This document shows, piece after piece, positions 17,619-26,122 of a stretch of 64,000 bases of DNA. The notes beneath the pieces are model-generated. The model saw only the letters and a program-made list of their open reading frames with translations. It had not been told where the DNA came from and did not search any database. Location of the stretch: NCBI RefSeq assembly GCF_001275135.1, contig NZ_LFQU01000001.1, forward strand, positions 248,001-312,000. Direction: 5' to 3'. How positions within the stretch are numbered: the first letter of the stretch is position 1; the number at the start of each line of letters is the position of its first letter. Position numbers and translations under genes: made by a program. This DNA comes from Xylanibacter rarus. Lineage in GTDB: Bacteria > Bacteroidota > Bacteroidia > Bacteroidales > Bacteroidaceae.

Positions 17619-18923
17619 TTAATTCTCTATCCAGTTTTTAAGCTCGTTTGCGGCATTTGGCCAAGTGCTGTTGACTAAGTTGATGAAGTCAGAATATTTC
17701 AGATTCGGCTTTCCTGCATACTTTTGATAAAATGAAGATATTAGGCTTATGCAGTTTTCGTATCCAATTTCTTTTGCGAAACGGTCTAATATCAGCGGCC
17801 CTTTTCTGTAAACAACAGTATTGTTGTTATTTTCTACGAGATTGACAACCGGTTCGTCCTGTGGCGTATTTATGATTTTCTGATATTCAGCGTTATATTT
17901 TTCAATCAGCGACAGATACAAACCGTTGCCAAAATGATGTCTTAGAAACATCAGCGTCATAAACTCATTCAGCGACTCTTTAATAAAATACGCTCCGGGC
18001 TGTCCGTCTCGAATGAGCAGTGTCCATTCGCCAAGCCATCTGTGGCCTATCTCGTGCACAAGCGGATAGATGTCGGGGTATGTTGAGAATTTCTCCTGTG
18101 AGGCAGAGATAAAGCCTATGTTGTATCTGTTGCTGAAGCCTTTTCCGTTATGAAACACGAAAGCGGGATATTGTGTTATGCCCCTTTGCGGGCATAAATA
18201 TTCATCGCCATATATTTTGCCGAAATATGATATGCTTGCACGGGCAAGTTCGAGCAGCTCGTCGTATCGCCTTTTGCTGCATTGCATGCCTGCAATCTGA
18301 TATATGTCCATGTCGTAAGGTTCGCCGGCCGTTGTGCGGATGTATGCACTTTTCTGTAATAACGCGAGCGATAACGACTGTTGCAGCATGCCATTAATCC
18401 GGCAGCCGTACTTGCCGCTGCCGGTATGTTTAAGGGGATAAGAGCATAAGGGAAAGATAGAGTCAGGCAACTCCAGATTTAATGTGATGTCTGCATAGCA
18501 GTCTGGCAGGTAAGGATAATAATGCTCGTTGAAGCTTGTCTCCCACAACTCTGCCGTTCCGCCTCCATAGATAAAGAAAGCCGAGAGGTTTGTGTAGTTG
18601 TAGTTCATCTTTACACCAATGCTTCGGCCTTGAATCTTTTTGAACACAAGTTTCCTTGCATCAGGCTGATAGCTGTATTTCAGTGAGGATGTGTCTGTCT
18701 GAATGGTAAGGTTTTCAACAGAAAGCTTGCCGTCGCCGCCGAAATTCATTACAACACTGTCTGATTTCTGAAAATCTATAACGAACGAACAGCTGACGTG
18801 CATGTTGCCCTCGTCCTGATTTATTTTGCTTATGTTCAAGACATAATCGCCAATATGCTGTGCCCGGCACGCCAAAACAGAAAGGAAAAAGCAGACCGAA
18901 AGCAATAAAACCTTATTGTTCAT
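17619..18923 (-). CDS. Secreted M1-like zinc peptidase (gluzincin)
   Basis: The 434-residue product has a signal peptide (MNNKVLLLSVCFFLSVLACRA) and an N-terminal beta-rich half. The zinc site HEIGHRWLGEW comes next, with a downstream ESLNEF supplying the third ligand; this is the HExxH-x18-E pattern of the M1 aminopeptidase family. A helical C-terminus follows. At ~435 residues it is shorter than classical M1 enzymes (600-900), and the usual GxMEN substrate motif was not found, so the specificity is unclear. An alternative start eight codons upstream (18947) is possible; I prefer the one that gives the signal peptide. It is last in a three-gene group with an XRE regulator and a membrane protein. 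Confidence 0.75.
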   Translation of the reverse strand: MNNKVLLLSVCFFLSVLACRAQHIGDYVLNISKINQDEGNMHVSCSFVIDFQKSDSVVMNFGGDGKLSVENLTIQTDTSSLKYSYQPDARKLVFKKIQGRSIGVKMNYNYTNLSAFFIYGGGTAELWETSFNEHYYPYLPDCYADITLNLELPDSIFPLCSYPLKHTGSGKYGCRINGMLQQSLSLALLQKSAYIRTTAGEPYDMDIYQIAGMQCSKRRYDELLELARASISYFGKIYGDEYLCPQRGITQYPAFVFHNGKGFSNRYNIGFISASQEKFSTYPDIYPLVHEIGHRWLGEWTLLIRDGQPGAYFIKESLNEFMTLMFLRHHFGNGLYLSLIEKYNAEYQKIINTPQDEPVVNLVENNNNTVVYRKGPLILDRFAKEIGYENCISLISSFYQKYAGKPNLKYSDFINLVNSTWPNAANELKNWIEN

Positions 18924-18983
18924 ATCCCTATTCTTGTTTATTTCCATTCAATATCGCTTTTCAAAACAGAATAATAAAGCTGT

Positions 18984-19184
18984 TCAGTCGCCGTCTTCAA
19001 GCTGAAAAATGTCGTTCACCGTTTTGCCGAAATATGCAGCAATCTTCAGTGCCAGCAATGTTGAAGGCACATATCTGCCCGATTCTATAGAGTTTATAGT
19101 CTGACGGCTGACTCCTATCGCCACGGCCAAATCCTGTTGGGTGATATCTTTTATGGCGCGTTCTACCTTTATTGTATTTTTCAT
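18984..19184 (-). CDS. XRE-family helix-turn-helix regulator
   Basis: This 66-residue protein is essentially one Cro/CI-type DNA-binding domain: ITQQDLAVAIGVSRQTINSIESGRYVPS contains the two helices of the HTH, and KTVNDIFQLEDGD closes the fold. Small regulators of this form are usually encoded beside a membrane protein of the kind found 13 bp upstream. It probably controls its own operon. Confidence 0.88.
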   Translation of the reverse strand: MKNTIKVERAIKDITQQDLAVAIGVSRQTINSIESGRYVPSTLLALKIAAYFGKTVNDIFQLEDGD

Positions 19185-19197
19185 TTTTGTTTTTAAG

Positions 19198-19647
19198 CTA
19201 TTTAAGTTGATGAATTTCGTAACGGAACTTTATGATAAAGACAATCAGCAATACATAAAGAGTGGCCCAAAGACTGTAGGCATAGGCAATGTTGAAAAAG
19301 AACAAAGTTTCTACAACAAACAAGACAGACGTAAACCAAAGTGAGAAAAACACCGATTTGAGTCTTATCTGCATTATCATTTCGTCTTCGGTCTTTTCCT
19401 TGCTCATGGCGATAAACAGCAGCGAAATGAAAATGCCGAGCATCCATATCTCCATATACATATCCTCGGAAGGTAGTATTCCGAACCATGCGTTTTCACC
19501 AATGATTTCATTAACAATATATGGCATGGGTACCTTAATTTTAGGTGCAGCTCCTGCCAAGTCTATGCCAAACATTATTAAAAACAATACCATAAGACAA
19601 AGGCCTGTCTTAGCATAGCAATGAGGCAACAAAAAATACTTCTTCAT
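19198..19647 (-). CDS. Small integral membrane protein (partner of the XRE regulator)
   Basis: The 149-residue protein has four predicted membrane segments (about 13-33, 67-82, 92-113 and 118-138) joined by short polar loops, with KEKTEDEMIMQIRLKS between segments two and three. That loop resembles DUF2178-like proteins which sit next to small XRE regulators in many bacteria. The function is unknown. It is the first gene of the group 19647 to 17619 and has a promoter just upstream. Confidence 0.7.
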   Translation of the reverse strand: MKKYFLLPHCYAKTGLCLMVLFLIMFGIDLAGAAPKIKVPMPYIVNEIIGENAWFGILPSEDMYMEIWMLGIFISLLFIAMSKEKTEDEMIMQIRLKSVFFSLWFTSVLFVVETLFFFNIAYAYSLWATLYVLLIVFIIKFRYEIHQLK

Positions 19648-19709
19648 AATCGTAAAATTTTAAGGTTATTCATTCAGATGCTTCAAATATATGAGTATTA
19701 TTCTCATCG

Positions 19710-19740
19710 CAAAGATAGCCAAACTTTCCATAAAGACAAG
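19710..19740 (-). promoter_or_regulatory. Promoter of the membrane protein/XRE/peptidase group
   Basis: On the minus strand TATCTTTG (19710-19717) lies 20 bp downstream of a TTG (19738-19740 region). Just after it is a small inverted repeat, ATGAG at 19691-19695 with CTCAT at 19703-19707, which could be an operator. Confidence 0.6.
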
Positions 19741-19902
19741 TATACTTTACATTAAATCATGTTAATTTTACATTTTTGCTTACTCAAACCATACGCCCGA
19801 CAATATTCAACGATTGAACTGAACATCATAAGATATGTTGACCTGGCTGTTTTAAAATAATATAATTGAAAAGGCAAGACAGCATAATACGGGAAATTTG
19901 AT

Positions 19903-19910
19903 TAACTTTG
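19903..19910 (+). promoter_or_regulatory. -7 box for the nitroreductase gene
   Basis: TAACTTTG lies 93 bp before the ATG. No convincing -33 box. Confidence 0.5.
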
Positions 19911-20003
19911 CACATGGCAGACGCCGCACCTTAAGGCAAAGCCGCATCACACAGACTGCCGACAAGAGGCGCAGCAACATAAGACATTAAATATTAAGAA
20001 TAT

Positions 20004-20744
20004 ATGAAGACAATAAACACAAGGCGTAGCATACGCAAATATTCAGACAAGGAAGTAAGTGAAGAACTGCTCAGCCGCCTGCTGACAGAGGCTGCACGCA
20101 CGCAGACTATGGGCAACATGCAGCTCTACAGCGTGGTGATTACACGCTCTGACGAGATGAAGGCCAAGCTTGCCCCGGCTCACTTCAACCAGCCCATGGT
20201 TACTCAGGCTCCCGTGGTGCTCACGATATGTGCCGACTTCAACCGCGCAAGCACATGGTGCCGCTGCCGCAAGGCCGAGCCGGGATACGACAATTTTCTG
20301 TCGTTCATCAACGCAGCATCAGACGCACTGCTCTACACACAGACCTTCTGCAACCTTGCAGAGGAAGAAGGACTCGGCCTGTGCTATCTTGGCACAACCG
20401 TATATATGCCGCAGATGATTATCGACGTGCTCGGTCTGCCAAAGCTCGTCATGCCTGTGGCTACGATAACACTGGGCTGGCCCGACGAAAATCCGCCGCT
20501 CACCGACCGCCTGCCGCTCGCTTCGTTTGTACACAGCGAGACATACCACGACTATACTCCTGCCGACATCGACCGCTATTATGCCGAAAAAGAGGCGCTT
20601 GAGGAAAACCGCGAGTTCGTAAAGATAAACAACAAGGAAACTCTTGCGCAGATATTCACCGACATACGCTATACAAAGAAAGACAACGAGGCTATGTCGG
20701 CTGGTATGATGGAGGCTCTTAAACGTCAGGGCTTCATCGGATAA
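20004..20744 (+). CDS. Nitroreductase-family FMN oxidoreductase
   Basis: The 246-residue protein begins with the FMN phosphate-binding signature TRRSIRKYSDKEVSEELL. It continues with the family pattern (NMQLYSVVITR, then ALLYTQTFCNLAEEEGLGLCYLGTTVY and TITLGWPDENPP). Its length matches NfsA/FRP-like members that reduce nitro compounds or flavins with NAD(P)H in the cytoplasm. Two adjacent cysteines (WCRCRK) lie in the middle. No partner genes are nearby, so the physiological substrate cannot be inferred. Confidence 0.87.
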   Translation: MKTINTRRSIRKYSDKEVSEELLSRLLTEAARTQTMGNMQLYSVVITRSDEMKAKLAPAHFNQPMVTQAPVVLTICADFNRASTWCRCRKAEPGYDNFLSFINAASDALLYTQTFCNLAEEEGLGLCYLGTTVYMPQMIIDVLGLPKLVMPVATITLGWPDENPPLTDRLPLASFVHSETYHDYTPADIDRYYAEKEALEENREFVKINNKETLAQIFTDIRYTKKDNEAMSAGMMEALKRQGFIG

Positions 20745-20843
20745 GACATTTTTTGCCGGCCTTGCAGGTCGGAGCAGAGTGAGATATGGCACGCCTGTAA
20801 CGTCAGATGCCGTCTCTCTGCGTTTAGCAAAATACATTATACG

Positions 20844-20886
20844 GCCCATGATACGCTTGGCAATTCCATGTGTGTCATGGGCTTTT
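20844..20886 (+). terminator. Possible terminator after the nitroreductase gene
   Basis: GCCCATGA (20844-20851) and TCATGGGC (20875-20882) form an 8-bp stem with a long 23-base loop, followed by TTTT. Confidence 0.5.
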
Positions 20887-21056
20887 ATGATAATCTAGAG
20901 AGATATTGCAGCAAAACCGCGCGGCCTTTGCAGCCGACCCAAACAGGTATAATTTAGCAGTATGAAGGTAGGGTCGGCAGCCAAAATATTAAACTCATGC
21001 TGTTGAAATATCTTGAGACTCAGGATTAGCAGTTATAACTCATTTGTTTTCGATAA

Positions 21057-21150
21057 AAAACTCGGCCACTTTTGCATCAAAAGTGGCCGAGTTTTGACCC
21101 GTAAACGATAGGTTAATGATTTGAAACCAATACATCTTGTTTTGCTTACA
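21057..21150 (+). repeat. Dispersed 95-bp hairpin element, copy 2
   Basis: A perfect 15-bp stem (21059-21073 with 21079-21093, 5-base loop, extended by A-T pairs) is identical over 35 bp to 38134-38168. A flank with ACGATAGGTTAA, TTTGAAAC and TTTTGCTTACA follows. The same flank parts occur in the other copy in inverted direction relative to the plus strand. Confidence 0.8.
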
Positions 21151-21499
21151 GTCAGTGCAGAAATTGTGCTTGTTTTGAACGTTTGTTAATGTTAGGTGCC
21201 TGTTTCGCTTATGATTTTTTGCCCCTTTAAAATTATTCGCCTTTTGATGCCTTTAAACCGAGCCCTGTCATTAGGCACATTGGGCTGACCATTACAAGAA
21301 TATTGATGCATTCTGCCGTCATTTTGTTTTATATTGAACGGATTTTCGTTAGCTTTTTTGCTGGCATGGGAGCAATTTCAATAAAAAAACAGCGACAGCA
21401 GAAAACGGCTATCCTGCCTGACGGAAATGACCAATTTGGATAAAGACCCGCTTAACTTTTGCCAATTTAATGCTAAACAGTCAGTACGTCATGCCTTTG

Positions 21500-21531
21500 T
21501 TTGGCTGTATGAAACTAAAAGACTATATTTG
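21500..21531 (+). promoter_or_regulatory. Promoter of the RND efflux operon
   Basis: TTTG (21500-21503) and TATATTTG (21524-21531) with a 20-bp spacer. It leaves a leader of about 215 bases before the first ATG. Confidence 0.7.
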
Positions 21532-21753
21532 CAGATGATAAAGACACGAAATATACAATAATGACAGGAAACCATCGAGACAATGCAAGTAAAGGAACTG
21601 CATGGCCCTGTCTTTGAATGAATGCTGAACGTTGCAAAAACAGCTCATAGCAAGATGCTGCCTGCGGGCATTAAACCATAAATGAGCGAACAATATTGAA
21701 ACAAGAAATTATTAGTTACAAATAATCCTAAAGTATCAACATACTGACAATCC

Positions 21754-22959
21754 ATGATGAAAATAAAACAATTTTTCGCCAAGAAAGAATTAAAGTTGCG
21801 CAAAAAACGCCTGATTCTGATGTCCTGTTGCATCGTAGCCGTAATAGCAGGATACGTTATCCTAACATGGCCTAAGAAAAAGGCACCTGAGATACCCGTC
21901 GTTTCTGTAGAGAAAGTCGGCGTGGAAGACGTCAAGATTTACGGCGACTATGTGGGCCGCATACGTGCACATCAGTTTGTAGAGGTGCGCGCCAGGGTGG
22001 AAGGCTTTCTTGAACGAATGGCTTTCGCAGAAGGAACATACGTGAAAAAAGACCAGATACTCTTCGTAATCGACCAGCGCCAGTATAAGGCAAAGGTAGA
22101 CAAGGCGCGCGCGCAGCTGCGCAAGGACTCGGCCCTGGTGCTGAAGACCAGACGCGACCTTGAGCGCATACGCCCCTTGTTTGAGCAGAACGCTGCCAGC
22201 CGCCTTGACCTTGACAACGCCACAGCAGCGTATGAGACGGCCGTTGCAAGCATGGGCATGAGCCGTGCCGACCTTGTTCAGGCTGAGCAGGAACTGAGCT
22301 ACACCTACGTGCGTTCGCCTATATCAGGATATATCAGCGAAAGACTTGTAGACCTTGGCACACTTGTCGGCACGGGCGGCAAGTCGCTGCTTGCCACCGT
22401 TGTGAAGAGCGACACCGTGCTGATAGACTTCAGCATGACCGCGCTCGACTATCTTAAGAGCAAGGAGAGAAACATTAACCTCGGACAGCGCGACTCGTCG
22501 CGCTCATGGCAGCCGTATGTAACAATAACGCTGCCCGATAACAGCACATATCCATATAAGGGACTCGTCGACTTTGCCGAACCGCAGGTAAGTCCGAAGA
22601 CAGGAACATTCTCTGTACGTGCAGAGATGCCCAACCCTGACCACGTGCTGCTTCCGGGACAGTTTACGAAAGTGCACGCATTGCTCGATGTCCGCGAAAA
22701 CGCAACTGTTGTACCGCAGAAGGCACTCATCATAGAGAAGGGTGGAGCCTATGTCTTCGTAATGAGGCGCGACTCTACGGCCGAACGCCGCTTTATCGAG
22801 CTTGGCCCTGAGTTCGGCAACAAGGTTGTGGTGGAGAGAGGACTCGCCCCCGGCGAAACCATAATCAGCGAGGGATACCACAAGCTTACCCCAGGAATGA
22901 AAGTACGCGTAGCCAACAGAAAGAAGACTGCGGTCCGTCCGCAAGCGAAAACCAATTAA
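21754..22959 (+). CDS. RND efflux periplasmic adaptor (membrane fusion protein)
   Basis: The 401-residue protein has an N-terminal membrane anchor (about 21-38). The biotinyl-lipoyl-like first half (VRARVEGFLERMAFAEGTYVKKDQILFVID) comes next, then a helical hairpin (about 100-170), the second lipoyl half (YVRSPISGYISERLVDLGTLV) and the barrel and membrane-proximal domains (DFAEPQVSPKTGTFSVRAEMPNP). It links the inner-membrane pump to the outer-membrane channel in an AcrA-type tripartite exporter. The pump gene starts 19 bp downstream. ATG codons at 21754 and 21757 are equally possible starts. Confidence 0.93.
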   Translation: MMKIKQFFAKKELKLRKKRLILMSCCIVAVIAGYVILTWPKKKAPEIPVVSVEKVGVEDVKIYGDYVGRIRAHQFVEVRARVEGFLERMAFAEGTYVKKDQILFVIDQRQYKAKVDKARAQLRKDSALVLKTRRDLERIRPLFEQNAASRLDLDNATAAYETAVASMGMSRADLVQAEQELSYTYVRSPISGYISERLVDLGTLVGTGGKSLLATVVKSDTVLIDFSMTALDYLKSKERNINLGQRDSSRSWQPYVTITLPDNSTYPYKGLVDFAEPQVSPKTGTFSVRAEMPNPDHVLLPGQFTKVHALLDVRENATVVPQKALIIEKGGAYVFVMRRDSTAERRFIELGPEFGNKVVVERGLAPGETIISEGYHKLTPGMKVRVANRKKTAVRPQAKTN

Positions 22960-22978
22960 AATAAAAGCTTCCGAATAG

Positions 22979-25900
22979 ATGAAAGTAAACTTCTTCATAG
23001 ACAGACCGGTCTTTTCGATAGTAATATCAGTCCTCATAGTCATTGTTGGACTTATCGGACTTACAATGCTGCCCATAGACCAGTATCCGCAAATAACGCC
23101 TCCGGTGGTAAAGATCAGCGCCTCCTATCCGGGAGCCAGCGCGCTCACGGTGTCGCAGGCTGTGGCAACGCCTATAGAGCAGGAGCTGAACGGAACTCCG
23201 GGCATGATTTACATGGAGTCAAACAGCTCCAATTCAGGCTCGTTCTCGGCGACAGTTACGTTTGACATTTCTGCCGACCCCGACCTGTCGGCTGTGGAAA
23301 TACAGAACCGCATAAAACTGGCAGAGTCGCGTCTGCCGGCCGAGGTGGTGCAGAACGGCATCGAGATAGAAAAGCAGGCAGCAAGCCAGCTGATGACTAT
23401 CTGTCTGACATCAAACGATGAAAAGTTTGACGAAATATATCTCAGCAACTTTGCCACACTCAACGTGGTCGACCTGTTGAGGCGAATACCGGGAGTGGGG
23501 CGCGTGTCTAACGTGGGCAGCCGCTACTATGCCATGCAGATATGGCTTGACCCCGCGCGACTGGCAAGCTTCGGCCTTACGGTGCAGGACGTGCAGAACG
23601 CCCTGAAAGACCAGAACCGCGAGTCGGCGGCCGGCGTATTGGGCCAGCAGCCCGTAAAGGGACTCGACTTCACGATACCCATCACGGCACAAGGACGTCT
23701 GTCTTCCGTTGGCCAGTTTGAGGAAATCGTGCTGAGGGCCAATGCCGACGGTTCGTTCATACGCCTGAGAGACGTAGCCCGCGTTTCTCTCGAGGCGCAG
23801 TCGTACAATACCGAAAGTGGAATAAACGGCGGCAATGCTGCCGTGCTCGGCATATACATGCTCCCCGGTGCAAACGCAATGGAAGTGGCAGAAAACGTGA
23901 AGAAGGCAATGGAGGAGATAAGCCACAACTTCCCTGAGGGTGTAAAATACGAGATACCGTTCGATATGACGACATACATATCGGAGTCGATCCACGAGGT
24001 ATACAAGACTCTGTTTGAAGCACTTGTACTCGTTATCGTCGTCGTGTTCCTCTTCCTTCAGAGCTGGCGTGCCACACTCATCCCGCTTGTGGCCGTGCCG
24101 ATCTCACTGATAGGAACGTTCGGCTTCATGTTGATTCTGGGCTTCTCGCTCAACATGCTCACCCTGCTTGGCCTTGTGCTTGCCATAGGCCTTGTGGTAG
24201 ACGATGCCATTGTCGTTGTGGAGAATGTGGAGCGCATAATGGAAGAGGAGCATCTCAGTCCGTATGAAGCCACCAAGAAGGCCATGAACGGACTTACGGG
24301 AGCGCTTGTTGCCACGTCGCTTGTCCTGGCAGCCGTGTTCGTGCCGGTTAGTTTCCTGTCGGGCATAACAGGACAGCTGTACCGCCAGTTCAGCGTAACG
24401 ATCGTAATCTCTGTGCTGCTTTCCACGGTAGTGGCGCTCACGCTCAGCCCTGTGATGTGCTCTCTGATACTCAAGCCCACGGACAAAAACAAGCCTAAGA
24501 ACAAGGTGTTCACGGCTATCAACAGGTGGCTCGACCTTGGCAATAACAAATATTTAGCCGGAATATCAAGAATAATCAAGAATCCCCGTCGCGTTGGCAT
24601 AGGGTTCTGCATGATTCTGATTGCCATATTCATATTCAACAAGCTTACGCCTACCAGCTTCCTGCCGTCGGAAGACCAGGGATACTTCACCGTGGAACTG
24701 GAAATGCCTGAAGGAACAACCCTCGAACGCACACGTGCCGTAACCGAAAGGGCGGTTAGCTTCCTGATGAAGAATCCTGCTGTGGAGTATGTGCAGAACG
24801 TAACAGGATCGAGCCCGCGCGTCGGAACAAGCCAGACAAGGGCACAGCTCACCGTTATATTGAAAGAATGGAAAGAGCGTGACGATAATACAATAGAAGA
24901 CATTATGGCCGGCGTGGGCCGTGAACTGTCGGAATATCCCGAGTGTAAGTTTTATCTGTCCACTCCTCCTGTAATTCCCGGCCTTGGTACGTCGGGAGGA
25001 TTCGAGATGCAGCTCGAAGCTCACGGCGATGCAACTTATGACGACCTGGTGAACGCTGCCGACACGCTGATGCACTATGCCTCAATGCGTAAGGAACTGT
25101 CAGGTCTGTCGTCATCGCTGCAGGCAGAGATTCCGCAACTTTACTTTGACGTCGACAGAGACAAGGTGAAGATGCTCGGTGTGCCTATGGCCGACGTGTT
25201 CTCAACAATGAAAGCCTACACGGGATCGGTGTATGTCAACGACTTCAACATGTTCAACCGCATTTACCGAGTCTACATACAGGCAGAAGCCCCATACAGA
25301 GAGCACCGCGACAACATAAGCCTCTACTTCGTCCGCGGCTCAAACGGCGACATGATTCCGCTGACTGCGCTGGGCAACACCGAATATACCACTGGCCCCG
25401 GCAGCATAAAGCGCTTTAACATGTTCAACACGGCAATAATACGAGGCACGGCCGCACAGGGCTACAGTTCAGGACAGGCTATGGAGATAATGGAGGAACT
25501 TGTCAAGGAGCATCTGCCCGACAATATCGGACTGGAGTGGAGCGGACTGTCATATCAGGAGAAACAGGCCGGAGGACAGACCGGAATAATACTCTCGCTG
25601 GTATTCATTTTCGTCTTCTTGTTCCTCGCCGCACTGTATGAAAGCTGGAGCATACCTATTGCGGTGCTGCTCTCGCTGCCTGTAGCTGCATTGGGAGCCT
25701 ACATCGGAATTGCAGTCTGCGGACTTGAAAACGACACATACTTCCAGATCGGACTTGTGATGCTTATGGGACTTGCGGCTAAGAATGCCATACTTATTGT
25801 GGAGTTTGCCAAGGATGAAACCGACGCGGGCGTCAATGTCCTCAAAGCCACGCTGCACGCAGCTAGACTGCGCTTCCGCCCGATACTTATGACTTCGTTC

Positions 25901-26119
25901 GCATTCATATTGGGCATACTCCCAATGGTGCTTGCCTCAGGACCGGGATCTGCCAGCCGAAAGGCTATCGGTACGGGTGTGTTCTTCGGAATGCTGGCTG
26001 CCGTATTCATAGGAATACAGCTCATTCCATTCTTCTTCATTACAATATATAAAGCCAAAAACAGATTGCAGGCTAAGAAAGGGAACAAGGAACAAAAAGC
26101 GATAGCACAGCAACAATAA
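22979..26119 (+). CDS. RND multidrug efflux pump, inner-membrane subunit (AcrB/HAE1 type)
   Basis: The 1046-residue protein has the full length of AcrB-type pumps: twelve membrane segments and two large periplasmic loops. The start FIDRPVFSIVISVLIVIVGL and the fourth-segment proton-relay pair in LAIGLVVDDAIVVVENVERIMEE are the family marks; GGQTGIILSL and GLAAKNAILIVEFA are also present. It exports hydrophobic compounds such as drugs or bile salts by proton exchange, together with the adaptor before it and the channel after it. The substrate range cannot be read from sequence. Confidence 0.95.
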   Translation: MKVNFFIDRPVFSIVISVLIVIVGLIGLTMLPIDQYPQITPPVVKISASYPGASALTVSQAVATPIEQELNGTPGMIYMESNSSNSGSFSATVTFDISADPDLSAVEIQNRIKLAESRLPAEVVQNGIEIEKQAASQLMTICLTSNDEKFDEIYLSNFATLNVVDLLRRIPGVGRVSNVGSRYYAMQIWLDPARLASFGLTVQDVQNALKDQNRESAAGVLGQQPVKGLDFTIPITAQGRLSSVGQFEEIVLRANADGSFIRLRDVARVSLEAQSYNTESGINGGNAAVLGIYMLPGANAMEVAENVKKAMEEISHNFPEGVKYEIPFDMTTYISESIHEVYKTLFEALVLVIVVVFLFLQSWRATLIPLVAVPISLIGTFGFMLILGFSLNMLTLLGLVLAIGLVVDDAIVVVENVERIMEEEHLSPYEATKKAMNGLTGALVATSLVLAAVFVPVSFLSGITGQLYRQFSVTIVISVLLSTVVALTLSPVMCSLILKPTDKNKPKNKVFTAINRWLDLGNNKYLAGISRIIKNPRRVGIGFCMILIAIFIFNKLTPTSFLPSEDQGYFTVELEMPEGTTLERTRAVTERAVSFLMKNPAVEYVQNVTGSSPRVGTSQTRAQLTVILKEWKERDDNTIEDIMAGVGRELSEYPECKFYLSTPPVIPGLGTSGGFEMQLEAHGDATYDDLVNAADTLMHYASMRKELSGLSSSLQAEIPQLYFDVDRDKVKMLGVPMADVFSTMKAYTGSVYVNDFNMFNRIYRVYIQAEAPYREHRDNISLYFVRGSNGDMIPLTALGNTEYTTGPGSIKRFNMFNTAIIRGTAAQGYSSGQAMEIMEELVKEHLPDNIGLEWSGLSYQEKQAGGQTGIILSLVFIFVFLFLAALYESWSIPIAVLLSLPVAALGAYIGIAVCGLENDTYFQIGLVMLMGLAAKNAILIVEFAKDETDAGVNVLKATLHAARLRFRPILMTSFAFILGILPMVLASGPGSASRKAIGTGVFFGMLAAVFIGIQLIPFFFITIYKAKNRLQAKKGNKEQKAIAQQQ

Positions 26120-26122
26120 ATT

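Larger units (their letters stand above)
20745..21753. other. 1-kb gene-free stretch before the efflux operon
   Basis: No credible coding frame was seen on either strand. It holds, in order, the hairpin at 20844, an 8-bp inverted repeat with a 30-base loop (GCCGACCC at 20933-20940 with GGGTCGGC at 20971-20978), a copy of the dispersed hairpin element (21057-21150), and the efflux promoter (21500-21531). About 350 bp between the last two are AT-rich and show nothing I can name. Confidence 0.6.
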
